NCBI RefSeq assembly: GCF_003254505.1
Contig: NZ_QFYP01000001.1
Coordinates: 1,348,001 to 1,412,000, forward strand
Direction: 5' to 3'
Length of the DNA stretch: 64,000 nucleotides
Source: Phenylobacterium hankyongense
GTDB taxonomy: Bacteria; Pseudomonadota; Alphaproteobacteria; Caulobacterales; Caulobacteraceae
Shown here: positions 37,066 through 49,195 of the stretch, one piece after another
How the letters are laid out: the number at the start of each line of letters is the position of its first letter
How positions within the stretch are numbered: position 1 is the stretch's first letter
Notes under the pieces: model-generated
Databases searched by the model: none
Told to the model about the DNA's origin: nothing
Seen by the model: the letters and a program-made list of their open reading frames with translations, nothing else
Translations under genes and position numbers: made by a program

Positions 37066-37939
37066 CTCCGACCCCGCCCCCAAGGGCCGCGGGGTGATGG
37101 GGCTGATCAACCGCTTCCGCAGATCGCACGCCGAGCCCGATCCCAATGCGCCGGAGCCGGAAACCGCGGCCACCGGCGAGCTGGTGAGCCAGGCCCGCGC
37201 CTTCCAGGACCTGCGCGTCGAGGACGTGATGAAGCCGCGGGCCGACATCGTGGCGGTGGAGAAGACCTCCACCTTCGCCGAGGTGGTCGCCCGGTTCGTG
37301 GAGTCCGAGCACTCGCGGATGCCGGTCTACAAGGAGACCCTCGACGAGCCGGTGGGCGTGGTCCACGTCAAGGACGTCTTCAAGCTCCTGGCCCGCAAGA
37401 CCCGCAAGCCGAAGCCCGAGGACCAGATCCTGCAGGGCGGCCGCCACCTGGTGCGCAAGCTGCTCTACGTGCCGCCGTCGATGCCGGCCGCGACCCTGCT
37501 GGCGCTGATGCGCAGCCGGCGCAGCCACATGGCCCTGGTGATCGACGAGTTCGGCGGCACCGACGGCCTGGTGACGCTCGAGGACCTGCTGGAGAAGCTG
37601 GTGGGCGAGATCGCCGACGAGCACGACGAGGAGGGCGATCAGGCCTTCTCGCCGATCGCCGAGGACGAGCTGGGCTGGATCGTCGACGGCCGCGCGCCGC
37701 TGGAGGAGCTGGAGTCGGTGATCGGCGACGGCGTCGACCTCGCGCCCCCCGACCTCGACGAGGAGATCGACACCGTGGCCGGGCTGGTGAACGCGCTGGC
37801 TGGCCGGGTGCCGCAGCGGGGCGAGAAGATCGAGCACCCCGGCGGCTTCCTGATCGAAGTGCTCTCCGCCGATCCGCGCCGCGTGAAGCGCGTGCGGGTG
37901 CGCCGCGCCGCCACCCCGCCCGCCGTTCCGCAGGCCTGA
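37040..37939 (+). CDS. corC: CorC/HlyC-type CBS-domain protein
   Basis: 299 residues from the ATG at 37040, with GAGGGAG just upstream. Two CBS domains (VEDVMKPRADIVAVEKTSTF; LLALMRSRRSHMALVIDEFG) are followed by a CorC_HlyC/transporter-associated domain (VDGRAPLEELESVIGDGVDL; TVAGLVNALAGRVPQRGEKI). There is no transmembrane DUF21 domain, so it is the soluble CorC form, implicated in Mg/Co efflux or membrane function. It precedes lnt by 5 bp. Confidence 0.93.
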   Translation: MTDPDPSSSSDPAPKGRGVMGLINRFRRSHAEPDPNAPEPETAATGELVSQARAFQDLRVEDVMKPRADIVAVEKTSTFAEVVARFVESEHSRMPVYKETLDEPVGVVHVKDVFKLLARKTRKPKPEDQILQGGRHLVRKLLYVPPSMPAATLLALMRSRRSHMALVIDEFGGTDGLVTLEDLLEKLVGEIADEHDEEGDQAFSPIAEDELGWIVDGRAPLEELESVIGDGVDLAPPDLDEEIDTVAGLVNALAGRVPQRGEKIEHPGGFLIEVLSADPRRVKRVRVRRAATPPAVPQA

Positions 37940-37944
37940 GCCGG

Positions 37945-39519
37945 GTGCTGCGATCGTCGCCCTGGACGGCGCGGGCCTGGGCGCTGTGCGCGGGCCTGGC
38001 CGCCGGCCTCGCCCATCCGCCCTTCGGGATCCTGCCGGGCCTGCTCGGCTACGCCCTGATCCTGGCCCTGATCGACCGCGACAGCCCGCAGCCGCTGCGT
38101 TCGGCCTTCCTGCGCGGCTGGCTGGCGGGCGTGGGCTACTTTTCCATCAGCGTCTGGTGGGTGGTCGAGCCGTTCATGGTCGACGCCAAGACCCAGGGCT
38201 GGATGGCCCCGTTCGCGCTGCTGCTGATGGCGGCGGGCCTGGCGCTGTTCTGGGGCTTCGCGGCCCTGGCCTACAAGGCGCTGAAGCCGCGCGGGCTGGC
38301 CCGGGTGCTGGTGTTCGCCGGCTGCCTCGCCGGCGTCGAGTGGCTGCGCGGCCACGTGCTCACCGGCTTTCCCTGGGACCTGCCGGGCGAGGCATGGCCG
38401 GCCGGCTCGGCGCCCTCGCAGGCGGCCAGCGTGGTCGGCGCCTATGGCCTGAGCTGGATCACCGTGGCGCTGGCCGCCGCGCCGGCGGTGTTGTTCGGCC
38501 CGGTGAGCCGGCGCGCCCGCGCCGTGGCGGCCGCGATCATGCTGGCGGCGTTCGCCGGCCTCTATGGCTTCGGCGTCGCCCGGCTGGCGCAGGCGGCGCA
38601 GACGCCGGCCTCCGCGCCGCTGGTCCGCTTGGTGCAGGCCAACATCGACCAGAAGGAGAAGTGGCGGCCGGAGAACCTCGACCTGATCTTCGAGACCTAT
38701 GTCGGCCTGACCCGGCGGCCGGGGCCGACGCCGGACATCGTGGTCTGGCCGGAGGGCGCGCTGCCGGCGGTGGTCGACGACCTGCTGGCGCCCGGCTCGC
38801 CCTACGGCCCGCGGCTGGTGGCGGCGCTGTCGCCGGGCCAGACCCTGCTGATGGGCGCCAACCGCGCCGAGCTCGGTCCCAACGGCCAGCCGCGCTATTT
38901 CAACAGCCTGCTGGCGCTGCGCCGCGAGGCCGGGAGCCTGCGGGTCACGGGCGTCTACGACAAGCACCGGCTGGTGCCGTTCGGCGAGTTCATGCCGCTG
39001 GCCAGCCTCGCCACCGAGGTCGGCTTCCGCAGCCTGGTGCACATGCCCGACGACTTCACCGCCGGGCCGCCGTCCCGGCCGCTGAGCCCGGCCGGCCTGC
39101 CGCCGCTGCAGCCGCTGATCTGCTACGAGGCGCTGTTCCCGGGGCTGACCCGCGAGGGCGCCGCCAACCAGGGCGTCCGCCCCGCCTGGATCCTCAATGT
39201 CTCCAACGACGCCTGGTTCGGGGTGACCAGCGGCCCGCTGCAGCACCTGAACATCGCCAGCTACCGGGCGATCGAGGAGGGGCTGCCGATCATCCGCGCC
39301 ACGCCCACCGGCGTCTCGGCGGTGATCGACGCCTACGGCCGCGTCGAGCCCGGCGCGCGCCTGGGCCTGGGGGCGCTGGGCGTCATCGACCGGCGCCTGC
39401 CGCCGGCGCTGCCGGCGACGCCCTATTCCCGGCACGGCGACCTGGCGTTCCTGGTCATGCTGCTGGCGTCCGCGCTCGCGGCGGCCGCGCATCGCGTACG
39501 CGCGCTTGGCGGGACATAA
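37945..39519 (+). CDS. lnt: Apolipoprotein N-acyltransferase
   Basis: 524 residues, GTG start. Six N-terminal hydrophobic helices precede a nitrilase-fold domain: IVVWPEGALPAVVDDLL (catalytic Glu), YDKHRLVPFGEFMPLASLAT (catalytic Lys region), LQPLICYEALFPG (catalytic Cys) and ILNVSNDAWFGVTSGPLQHL. It adds the third acyl chain to lipoproteins, such as those encoded at 48.7 and 61.6 kb. The stop codon lies inside the palindrome that precedes metK. Confidence 0.97.
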   Translation: MLRSSPWTARAWALCAGLAAGLAHPPFGILPGLLGYALILALIDRDSPQPLRSAFLRGWLAGVGYFSISVWWVVEPFMVDAKTQGWMAPFALLLMAAGLALFWGFAALAYKALKPRGLARVLVFAGCLAGVEWLRGHVLTGFPWDLPGEAWPAGSAPSQAASVVGAYGLSWITVALAAAPAVLFGPVSRRARAVAAAIMLAAFAGLYGFGVARLAQAAQTPASAPLVRLVQANIDQKEKWRPENLDLIFETYVGLTRRPGPTPDIVVWPEGALPAVVDDLLAPGSPYGPRLVAALSPGQTLLMGANRAELGPNGQPRYFNSLLALRREAGSLRVTGVYDKHRLVPFGEFMPLASLATEVGFRSLVHMPDDFTAGPPSRPLSPAGLPPLQPLICYEALFPGLTREGAANQGVRPAWILNVSNDAWFGVTSGPLQHLNIASYRAIEEGLPIIRATPTGVSAVIDAYGRVEPGARLGLGALGVIDRRLPPALPATPYSRHGDLAFLVMLLASALAAAAHRVRALGGT

Positions 39520-39531
39520 AGATTTCTTTAT
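39516..39531. promoter_or_regulatory. Palindromic operator before metK
   Basis: ATAAAGA-TT-TCTTTAT, a perfect 7-bp inverted repeat with a 2-nt centre, is the only A/T-rich stretch nearby and overlaps the lnt stop. Palindromes of this ATAAAGA type are, to my recollection, associated with ArsR-type regulators of methionine/SAM genes in proteobacteria. The regulator is not in the window. Confidence 0.55.
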
Positions 39532-39537
39532 AGGCTT

Positions 39538-39570
39538 GCCGACCTCGTATCGGCGCTCGCCCCTGGGCGA
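39538..39570 (+). promoter_or_regulatory. Two consecutive hairpins in the metK leader
   Basis: GCCGA..TCGGC (39538-39554) and TCGCCC-CT-GGGCGA (39557-39570) could stack in the 5' leader, 23 nt before the GTG of metK. The bases do not fit the SAM-I, SAM-II or SAM/SAH riboswitch consensus that I know, so no riboswitch class is claimed. Confidence 0.35.
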
Positions 39571-39593
39571 CGCCTCTGTCCCGGAGCCAGCGC

Positions 39594-40814
39594 GTGAGCC
39601 GTTCCAGCTACATCTTCACCAGTGAAAGCGTGTCCGAGGGCCACCCCGACAAGGTCGCCGACCGGATCTCCGACACCGTGGTGGACGCCTTCCTGAGCGT
39701 CGAGCCGGAGGCGCGCGTCGCCTGCGAGACCCTGGTGACCACCAACCGGATCGTGCTGGCGGGCGAAGTCCGCGCCGGCCGCCCCGGCGGCTCCAAGGCC
39801 GAGAACAAGGCGCTGACCAAGGACATCGTCCGCGAGCTGGAGCCGAAGGTGCGCCAGGCGGTGAAGGACATCGGCTACGAGCAGAAGGGCTTCCACTGGG
39901 CCAAGGCCCGGTTCGCCTGCCACCTGCACCCGCAGTCGGAGCACATCGCCCGCGGCGTCGACGCCTCCGACAAGAAGGACGAGGGCGCGGGCGACCAGGG
40001 CATCATGTTCGGCTACGCGGTGGACGAGACCCCGGCGCTGATGCCGGCCACTCTGCAATACGCCCACGAGATCCTGCGCCGGCTGGCCGAGGTCCGCCAC
40101 TCCGGCGAGTGCGCGCCGCTGGAGCCCGACGCCAAGAGCCAGGTCACCCTGCGCTACGAGGACGGCCGTCCGGTGGAAGTGCTGCAGATCGTGGTCTCCA
40201 CCCAGCACAAGAAGCGGATCGGCCTGCACTCGGCGACGCCGAAGCGGATCGAGGCGCTGATCCGCCCCTACGTGGAAGGCGTCTTCCCCGACGGCCTGAT
40301 CACCAGGAAGACCAAGTGGCACGTGAACCCCACCGGCCGCTTCGAGATCGGCGGCCCGGACGGCGACGCCGGCCTCACCGGCCGCAAGATCATCGTCGAC
40401 ACCTACGGCGGCGCGGCGCCGCACGGCGGCGGCGCCTTCTCCGGCAAGGATCCGACCAAGGTCGACCGCTCCGCCGCCTACGCCTGCCGCTACCTGGCCA
40501 AGAACGTGGTCGCCGCCGGCCTGGCGCGCAAGTGCACCATCCAGATCAGCTATGCGATCGGCGTCGCCGAGCCGCTGAGCTTCTACGTCGACCTGCACGG
40601 CACCGGCGAGATCGATCCCGCCAAGCTGGAGCTGGCGCTGCCGGAGATGATCGGCGGGGCGACGCCGCGGGCGATCCGCGAGCACCTGGGCCTCAACCGG
40701 CCGATCTACGCCCGCACCGCCTCCTATGGCCACTTCGGCCGCCAGCCGGACAACGAGGGCGGCTTCTCCTGGGAGCGCACCGACCTGGCGGCGGAGCTGA
40801 AGGCGCTGGCCTAG
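39594..40814 (+). CDS. metK: S-adenosylmethionine synthetase
   Basis: 406 residues, GTG start. N-terminus [20 protein letters not shown], then [20 protein letters not shown] (hexapeptide motif) and the loop [20 protein letters not shown]. It is slightly longer than E. coli MetK, as usual for alphaproteobacteria. It makes SAM from methionine and ATP and so supplies the several methyltransferases and radical-SAM enzymes encoded here. A palindromic operator and leader hairpins precede it; trmB follows after 23 bp. Confidence 0.98.
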   Translation: MSRSSYIFTSESVSEGHPDKVADRISDTVVDAFLSVEPEARVACETLVTTNRIVLAGEVRAGRPGGSKAENKALTKDIVRELEPKVRQAVKDIGYEQKGFHWAKARFACHLHPQSEHIARGVDASDKKDEGAGDQGIMFGYAVDETPALMPATLQYAHEILRRLAEVRHSGECAPLEPDAKSQVTLRYEDGRPVEVLQIVVSTQHKKRIGLHSATPKRIEALIRPYVEGVFPDGLITRKTKWHVNPTGRFEIGGPDGDAGLTGRKIIVDTYGGAAPHGGGAFSGKDPTKVDRSAAYACRYLAKNVVAAGLARKCTIQISYAIGVAEPLSFYVDLHGTGEIDPAKLELALPEMIGGATPRAIREHLGLNRPIYARTASYGHFGRQPDNEGGFSWERTDLAAELKALA

Positions 40815-40837
40815 CCGCCGCGACGGTGGGCAGGTCC

Positions 40838-41512
40838 ATGTCCGACGACCATCCGCTGCTGCGCTCCTACGGCCGCATCAAGTCGCGCACCATCAAGCCG
40901 CGGCAGGCGGCGCTGATGGAGACCCTGCTGCCGCAGCTCCGCGTGCCGGAGGGCCCGATCGATCCGGCGGCGCTGGCGCCCGGCGCGGCCGAGGTCTGGC
41001 TGGAGATCGGCTTCGGCGGCGGCGAGCACCTGGCGGGGCAGGCGGCGCGGCGGCCGGACGTGCTGCTGATCGGCGCCGAGCCGTTCCAGAACGGCGTCGC
41101 CAGCGCGCTGCGCCACCTCGACGAGCAAGGCCTGACCAATGTGCGGGTGCACGACGGCGACGCCCGCGACCTGTTGGCGCGGCTGCCGGATGCCAGCCTG
41201 GACCGGGTGTTCGTGCTGTTTCCCGACCCCTGGCCGAAGGCGCGGCACCACAAGCGCCGCCTCTTGCAGGCCGACACCGCCGCCGAGCTGGCGCGGGTGC
41301 TGAAGCCCGCAGGCCGGCTGAGGTTCGCCAGCGACTGGGCGGACTATGTGGACTGGACGCTGGAGCGGGTGAGCGCCAATCCGGCCTTCCGCTGGACGGC
41401 GGAGCGGGCGGACGACTGGCGCACCCCGCCGGCCGACCACCTCACCACCCGCTATGAGGAGAAGCGCCTGGGCGACTGCGCCCCGGTGTTCCTCGACTTC
41501 GTCCGGACCTAG
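40838..41512 (+). CDS. trmB: tRNA (guanine-N7)-methyltransferase
   Basis: 224 residues from the ATG at 40838. LRSYGRIKSRTIKPRQAALM opens the family; VWLEIGFGGGEHLAGQAARR is the SAM loop; VFVLFPDPWPKARHHKRRLL is the TrmB signature. It makes m7G46 in tRNA variable loops. It follows metK as in many alphaproteobacteria and converges on ppa, with 8 bp between the stops. Confidence 0.96.
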   Translation: MSDDHPLLRSYGRIKSRTIKPRQAALMETLLPQLRVPEGPIDPAALAPGAAEVWLEIGFGGGEHLAGQAARRPDVLLIGAEPFQNGVASALRHLDEQGLTNVRVHDGDARDLLARLPDASLDRVFVLFPDPWPKARHHKRRLLQADTAAELARVLKPAGRLRFASDWADYVDWTLERVSANPAFRWTAERADDWRTPPADHLTTRYEEKRLGDCAPVFLDFVRT

Positions 41513-41520
41513 CGCCCCAC

Positions 41521-42054
41521 CTAGACGCCGGCCTTTGCGCGCTCGATGGAGGCGCGGATCAGTTCGCCGGCTTCCTCGGGATCGGCCCAGCCGACGATCT
41601 CCACCGACTTGCCCTTTTCCAGGTCCTTGTAGTGCTGGAAGAAGTGGGCGATCTGCTCGGTCAGGATGGTCGGCAGCGAGCGCCAGGAATCCACGCCCAT
41701 GTAGAAGGGGTGGAGCTTGTCGACCGGCACCGCCAGGATCTTCTCGTCGCCGCCGGCCTCGTCGCGCATGATCAGCGCGCCCACCGGGCGGCAGCGGATG
41801 ATCGCGCCGGGCACCACCGGCGTCGGCCCCACCACCATGATGTCCATCGGGTCGCCGTCGTCGGCCAGGGTGTGCGGGATGAAGCCGTAGTTGCCCGGAT
41901 AGAACATGGCGGTGTGCAGGAAGCGGTCGACCATCAGCGCGCCCGAGTCCTTGTCGAGCTCGTACTTCACCGGTTCGCCGCCCTGCGGGATCTCGATGAT
42001 GGCGTTGACGTCGTAGGGCGGGTTCACGCCGATGGCGATCTTGGAGAGGTCCAT
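41521..42054 (-). CDS. ppa: Inorganic pyrophosphatase
   Basis: 177 residues from the ATG at 42054 (MDLSKIAIGVNPPYDVNAII). Family I signature DDGDPMDIMVVGPTPVVPGA with the three metal-binding Asp residues, plus AMFYPGNYGFIPHTLADDGD. It hydrolyses pyrophosphate to drive biosynthesis. No clear Shine-Dalgarno precedes the ATG; a GTG at 42084 would add 10 residues but is no better. It is the only minus-strand gene in the 30-54 kb block. Confidence 0.97.
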   Translation of the reverse strand: MDLSKIAIGVNPPYDVNAIIEIPQGGEPVKYELDKDSGALMVDRFLHTAMFYPGNYGFIPHTLADDGDPMDIMVVGPTPVVPGAIIRCRPVGALIMRDEAGGDEKILAVPVDKLHPFYMGVDSWRSLPTILTEQIAHFFQHYKDLEKGKSVEIVGWADPEEAGELIRASIERAKAGV

Positions 42055-42186
42055 GGGGAGGAGAGCCTTCAGAGAGACACACAAAGCGGAGGCGCGCTCT
42101 GTGGACTATTCGTCGCGAATACGGAAGCCCGGCTTCGCTGGCGTCGCCGCCGGCCCCGCCCGCAAAGGCCGCGAGTCGGGACGGGG

Positions 42187-42215
42187 CTGACAACCGGACT
42201 TCGAGAGGCTATATT
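42187..42215 (+). promoter_or_regulatory. Predicted promoter of the rimP-nusA-infB operon
   Basis: CTGACA (42187-42192), a 17-nt spacer and TATATT (42210-42215) form a near-consensus housekeeping promoter. The start site would fall near 42222, giving a leader of about 88 nt before rimP that contains a terminator hairpin. Confidence 0.6.
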
Positions 42216-42255
42216 CGCTCGCAACATCGTCCGTTAGCGCTGTATGGCGCCTACG

Positions 42256-42286
42256 AGCGGCGGGCTTCGGCCCGGCCGCTTTTTTA
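42256..42286 (+). terminator. Intrinsic terminator inside the rimP leader (possible attenuator)
   Basis: AGCGGCGGGC-TTCG-GCCCGGCCGCT forms a 10-bp stem with a stable UUCG tetraloop and a single bulge, followed by six T. It lies between the predicted promoter and the rimP ribosome site, so it must be read through or regulated for the operon to be expressed. Confidence 0.75.
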
Positions 42287-42309
42287 TTTGCCGGAGGACG
42301 GCCTGAGCT

Positions 42310-42855
42310 ATGCGCGGGAAGACCGCCGAGGACCTGAACCTGCTTGAGCTGCTCGACCCCGTGGCCGAGGCCGCCGGCTATGAGATCGTGCGCCTGCGCC
42401 TGATGGGCGGCGAGCACGCGCGGCGGCTGCAGATCATGGCCGAGCGGCCCTCCGACGGCGACATGAACGTCGAGGACTGCGCCCGCCTGTCGCGCGCCAT
42501 CTCCGAGATCATGGACGCCGCCGACCCGATCGCCGGCGAATACACCCTCGAAGTGTCCTCGCCCGGCGTCGACCGGCCGCTCACCCGGCTGAAGGACTTC
42601 GAGACCTACGAGGGCTACGAGGCGCGCATCGAGCTCGACCGCATGGCCGAGGGGCGCAAGCGCTTCAAGGGCGTGCTGGCCGGGATCGACGACCAGTCGA
42701 TCGCCATCGACCTGGAGGGCGAGGAGCACACCGCCCTGGTGCCGTTCGCCTGGATCGTCGAGGCCAAGCTCGTCCTCACCGACCAACTTATGAAGCGGGG
42801 CGCGGATGTCCGCGCCGCGCGGCTGCAATCCGACCAACAGCAGACTTCCGAGTAG
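42310..42855 (+). CDS. rimP: Ribosome maturation factor RimP
   Basis: 181 residues. DUF150 features: [40 protein letters not shown] and [20 protein letters not shown]. It acts in 30S assembly. GGAGG lies about 12 nt before the ATG, rather far. It is first gene of the rimP-nusA-ylxR-infB operon, 12 bp before nusA. The leader contains an intrinsic terminator. Confidence 0.95.
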   Translation: MRGKTAEDLNLLELLDPVAEAAGYEIVRLRLMGGEHARRLQIMAERPSDGDMNVEDCARLSRAISEIMDAADPIAGEYTLEVSSPGVDRPLTRLKDFETYEGYEARIELDRMAEGRKRFKGVLAGIDDQSIAIDLEGEEHTALVPFAWIVEAKLVLTDQLMKRGADVRAARLQSDQQQTSE

Positions 42856-42867
42856 AGGGATCATCCC

Positions 42868-44583
42868 ATGAGCCTGACCGGCATTTCGGCCAACCGGCTT
42901 GAACTTCTCCAGATCGCCGAGGCGGTCGCCCGTGAAAAGTCGATCGACAAGGAGATCGTCATCGAGGCGATCGAGGAAGCGATCCAGAAGGGCGCCCGCG
43001 CCCGCTATGGCGCTGAGCACGACATCCGCGTGCACATCGATCCGAAGACCGGCGAGACCACCGTCAAACGCTTCGTGACCGTCGTCGAGGACGACGCGGC
43101 CTTCGGCACCACGGTGGGCGAGGACGGCGAAGAGGTCCCGGCGGAGGAGCCGGCCGGCGTGCTGCGCCTGTCCGACGCCAAGCGCACCGACAAGGACGCC
43201 TTCGTGGGCAAGACCTACGAGGAGATCCTGCCGCCCTTCGAATTCGGCCGGGTGCAGACCCAGATGGCCCGCCAGGTGGTGACCGGCAAGGTCCGCGAAG
43301 CCGAGCGCGAGCGCCAGTTCGAGGAGTTCAAGGACCGGGTCGGCGAGATCGTCAACGGCACCGTTAAGCGGGTCGAATACGGCAACGTGGTCGTCGACCT
43401 CGGGCGCGGCGAAGGCATCATGCGCCGCGACCAGTCGATCCCGCGCGAGAACTTCAACCTCGGCGACCGGATCCGCTGCTACATCTACGACGTCCGCCGC
43501 GAGACCAAGGGCCCGCAGATCCTGCTGTCCCGCGCCCACGGCGGCTTCATGGCCAAGCTGTTCGCGCAGGAAGTGCCGGAAGTCTACGACGGGGTCATCG
43601 AGATCCGCGCCGTGGCCCGCGACCCGGGCAGCCGCGCCAAGATGGCGGTGGTCTCCAACGACAGCTCCATCGACCCGGTCGGCGCCTGCGTCGGCATGCG
43701 CGGCAGCCGCGTGCAGGCGGTGGTGGCCGAACTGCAGGGCGAGAAGATCGACATCATCCAGTGGAGCCCGGACGAGGCGACCTTCATCGTCAACGGCCTG
43801 GCGCCGGCGGAAGTCTCCAAGGTCGTCATGGACGAGGAAGACGAGCGCGTCGAAGTCGTGGTGCCCGACGAGCAGCTGTCGCTGGCCATCGGCCGCCGCG
43901 GCCAGAACGTCCGCCTCGCCAGCCAGCTGACCGGCTGGCAGATCGACATCATGACCGAGAGCCAGGAGAGCGAGCGCCGCCAGCGCGAGTTCACCGAGCG
44001 CACGGCGCTGTTCCAGGAAGCCCTGGACGTCGACGAGGTCATCGCCCAGCTGCTGGTCACCGAAGGCTTCGCCACCGTCGAGGACGTGGCCTACGTCGAC
44101 CCCTCCGAGATCGCCGCAATCGAGGGCTTCGACGAGGACACCGGCGAGGAGATCCAGGCCCGCGCCCGCGACTACCTGGACAAGGAAGCCGCCGAGTACG
44201 ACGGCAAGCGCCGCGAGCTGGGCGTCGAGGACGGCCTGCTGGAGATCGAAGGCGTCACCCTGCCGATGGCCGTGGCCCTCGGCGAAGGCGACGTGAAGTC
44301 CGTCGAGGACCTCGCCGGCCTGGTGCCCGACGACCTGCGCGGCTGGTTCGAGAGCAAGAACGGCGAGCGCGTGCGCGAGCCGGGCATCCTCGAAAGCTTC
44401 AACCTCGAGCCCCAGGACGCCGAGCTGCTGATCATGCGCGCCCGGATCGCCATGGGCTGGGTCGAGGCGCCGCCGGAACCGGAGCCGGAGCCTGAAGCGG
44501 AGGTCGAGGCCGAGCCCGAGGCCATCGAGAACACAGAGGCCTTCGCCGAGGCCGAGATGGAAGGCGAGGCGCGGGACGCCTAG
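42868..44583 (+). CDS. nusA: Transcription termination/antitermination factor NusA
   Basis: 571 residues. The N-terminal polymerase-binding domain ([20 protein letters not shown]), S1 domain ([20 protein letters not shown]), two KH domains ([40 protein letters not shown]), two C-terminal helix-hairpin-helix repeats and an acidic Glu/Pro-rich tail are in order. It binds RNA polymerase and nascent RNA at pauses. It is the second gene of the operon; NusA could act on the terminator in the operon's own leader. Confidence 0.97.
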   Translation: MSLTGISANRLELLQIAEAVAREKSIDKEIVIEAIEEAIQKGARARYGAEHDIRVHIDPKTGETTVKRFVTVVEDDAAFGTTVGEDGEEVPAEEPAGVLRLSDAKRTDKDAFVGKTYEEILPPFEFGRVQTQMARQVVTGKVREAERERQFEEFKDRVGEIVNGTVKRVEYGNVVVDLGRGEGIMRRDQSIPRENFNLGDRIRCYIYDVRRETKGPQILLSRAHGGFMAKLFAQEVPEVYDGVIEIRAVARDPGSRAKMAVVSNDSSIDPVGACVGMRGSRVQAVVAELQGEKIDIIQWSPDEATFIVNGLAPAEVSKVVMDEEDERVEVVVPDEQLSLAIGRRGQNVRLASQLTGWQIDIMTESQESERRQREFTERTALFQEALDVDEVIAQLLVTEGFATVEDVAYVDPSEIAAIEGFDEDTGEEIQARARDYLDKEAAEYDGKRRELGVEDGLLEIEGVTLPMAVALGEGDVKSVEDLAGLVPDDLRGWFESKNGERVREPGILESFNLEPQDAELLIMRARIAMGWVEAPPEPEPEPEAEVEAEPEAIENTEAFAEAEMEGEARDA

Positions 44584-45315
44584 TTGGTCCCAGCCGCGGA
44601 TGAAGCGCAGGTGGACTCCGTGACGACCGAAGCCCCAGACCCGCCCGAACCATTGTCCGAACCGGCGCCCGAACGGCCGGCGGACACCTCGCGGCCGGCC
44701 ACCTTGGCGCAGGCCGAGCGTGAGCGGCGCGACATCGTCTCCGGCGAGGTGATGGAGGAGCCGCGGCTGATCCGCTTCGTGGCCGGCCCCGACGGGGTGG
44801 TCGTCCCCGACCTGGCGCGCAAGCTGCCGGGCCGCGGCCTGTGGGTGGCGGCCGACCGCGAGTCGGTGGCCGCCGCGGCGAAGAAGGGCCTGTTCTCGCG
44901 CGCCGCCAAGGCCAAGCTCTCCGCGCCGCCGGACCTGGCCGGCCAGGTCGAAATGCTGCTCAAACGCCGGCTTTTGGCGGCCGTGGGGCTTGCACGGCGG
45001 GGCGGCGACCTTACCTCAGGCTTCGAGAAGGTCTCCGCCGCGATCGTGTCCGGCAAGGCGGCCTGGCTGATCGAGGCGTCGGACGGCGCCGCGGACGGCC
45101 GTCGGAAGATCTGGGCGCAAGCCCGCAAGCAGCCCCGCCCGCCCGGCCTCGTCGGCGTCTTTACGGCGTCTGAATTGGGTTTGGCCTTGGGACTGGAGAA
45201 TGTGATACACACCGCCTTCCTTGCGGGGCGAGCCGCCGATCATTGGGCCCTGGACGTCCAGCGGTTGTCGGGCTTTTGCCCGCTCCTTCCTGAGAGTTGG
45301 CGCGAGGAGCCTTGA
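44584..45315 (+). CDS. YlxR (DUF448) / L7Ae-like RNA-binding fusion protein
   Basis: 243 residues from a TTG directly after the nusA stop; a GTG at 44620 is a good alternative. Residues about 45-95 are the YlxR domain (PRLIRFVAGPDGVVVPDLAR; KLPGRGLWVAADRESVAAA), although the usual N-terminal RxCVxxR motif is reduced to AERERRDIVSGEV without the Cys. Residues about 110-210 are L7Ae/YlxQ-like (AVGLARRGGDLTSGFEKVSA; IVSGKAAWLIEASDGAADGR). In Firmicutes these are two genes between nusA and infB; alphaproteobacteria commonly carry the fusion. Confidence 0.88.
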   Translation: MVPAADEAQVDSVTTEAPDPPEPLSEPAPERPADTSRPATLAQAERERRDIVSGEVMEEPRLIRFVAGPDGVVVPDLARKLPGRGLWVAADRESVAAAAKKGLFSRAAKAKLSAPPDLAGQVEMLLKRRLLAAVGLARRGGDLTSGFEKVSAAIVSGKAAWLIEASDGAADGRRKIWAQARKQPRPPGLVGVFTASELGLALGLENVIHTAFLAGRAADHWALDVQRLSGFCPLLPESWREEP

Positions 45316-45407
45316 GAGGCGAAGCGGAGCCGTAAGGTTTCCGCCCGTCACTCATTTGACTATCGATCTTTGGTCGGGACCGCCCGGCCGGTGAGTAAAG
45401 CGAGCGC

Positions 45408-48476
<3,069 letters not shown>

Positions 48477-48503
48477 GCGGACGCTTCAGCTGAACAACGG
48501 CAG

Positions 48504-48534
48504 AGCCCCGGAGCGCACCTCCGGGGCTTTTTCG
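48504..48534 (+). terminator. Rho-independent terminator of the rimP-infB operon
   Basis: AGCCCCGGAG-CGCAC-CTCCGGGGCT is a perfect 10-bp stem followed by TTTT, 27 bp after the infB stop. Confidence 0.9.
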
Positions 48535-48564
48535 TTTGAGCCATCCTCCGGTCAATGTTTTACC

Positions 48565-48651
48565 CGCTCTTCCCGGCGAAGGCCGGGACCCAGGTGAAAC
48601 CCACCGGGTTCTGCGGCTGAATCTGGATCCCGGCCTTCGCCGGGACGAGCG
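48565..48651. repeat. Inverted-repeat element with 29-bp arms (intergenic palindromic repeat)
   Basis: Left arm 48565-48593 and right arm 48623-48651 are inverted copies with two mismatches; the inner 18 bp (48571-48588 and 48628-48645) are perfect. Each arm is itself a small hairpin (CCCGGCGAAGGCCGGG). Elements like this, reading TCCCGGCCTTCGCCGGGA, are widespread between genes in alphaproteobacteria. The right arm ends where the GGAGG ribosome site of the next gene begins. Confidence 0.75.
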
Positions 48652-48660
48652 GAGGTGGAC

Positions 48661-49161
48661 ATGGTCCGCGGCCTTTTGATCATCATGCTGGCGTCCGCCC
48701 TCGTCGCCTGCGCCTCCGTCCATCGGCTGGACGCGGCCAATGACGTGCATGCGCTGCTGCTTTCCATCCGCGACGACGACCAGGCGACCTTCGACGCCCA
48801 CGTCGACCGCGCCGCCCTGAAGAAGGAGCTGCAGGCCAAGCTCGACGAGCGGCTCGCCAAGGACGACCGGCTGAAGGGCCTGGCGGCGCTGCTCGGACCG
48901 CAGGTGGTCGACTTCGCCGGCGACGCCCTGGTGCAGCCCCGGGTCTTCAAGGTGGTGGCCGAGCAGTACGGCTACACGCCGGCCACCCGGATCCCCGGAC
49001 CGGTGGTGATCGCCAGCGCGCTGAAGGTGATGCCGGACGGCCGGGTCTGCGCCACCAAGAAGAAGGACGGCCCCTGCCTCCTGATGTTCACCAAGGAAGA
49101 GGGCGTCTGGAAGCTGACCGGCTTCGAGGGCGACACCTCGATGCTGCGCATCAAGCTCTGA
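48661..49161 (+). CDS. DUF2939-like lipoprotein
   Basis: 166 residues from the ATG at 48661, with GGAGG 5 nt upstream. The signal peptide MVRGLLIIMLASALVACASV has a lipobox (LVAC) with Cys near 18, so the protein should be lipid-anchored; Ala at +2 allows outer-membrane sorting. The mature part (VHALLLSIRDDDQATFDAHV; DRAALKKELQAKLDERLAKD) resembles DUF2939. Function unknown. It lies alone after the infB terminator, and a palindromic repeat forms its upstream region. Confidence 0.82.
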   Translation: MVRGLLIIMLASALVACASVHRLDAANDVHALLLSIRDDDQATFDAHVDRAALKKELQAKLDERLAKDDRLKGLAALLGPQVVDFAGDALVQPRVFKVVAEQYGYTPATRIPGPVVIASALKVMPDGRVCATKKKDGPCLLMFTKEEGVWKLTGFEGDTSMLRIKL

Positions 49162-49195
49162 TCGGCCGAGGCTGATCCCGGCAGGGGAGGCGCCG

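Noticed and set aside
39538..39593. SAM riboswitch before metK
   Set aside because: The hairpins lack the conserved bases of the SAM classes known to me; kept only as an unclassified leader.
42216..42300. tRNA gene before rimP (as metY in E. coli)
   Set aside because: No cloverleaf arms, T-loop GTTCRANYC or CCA could be found; the structure is a single terminator hairpin.
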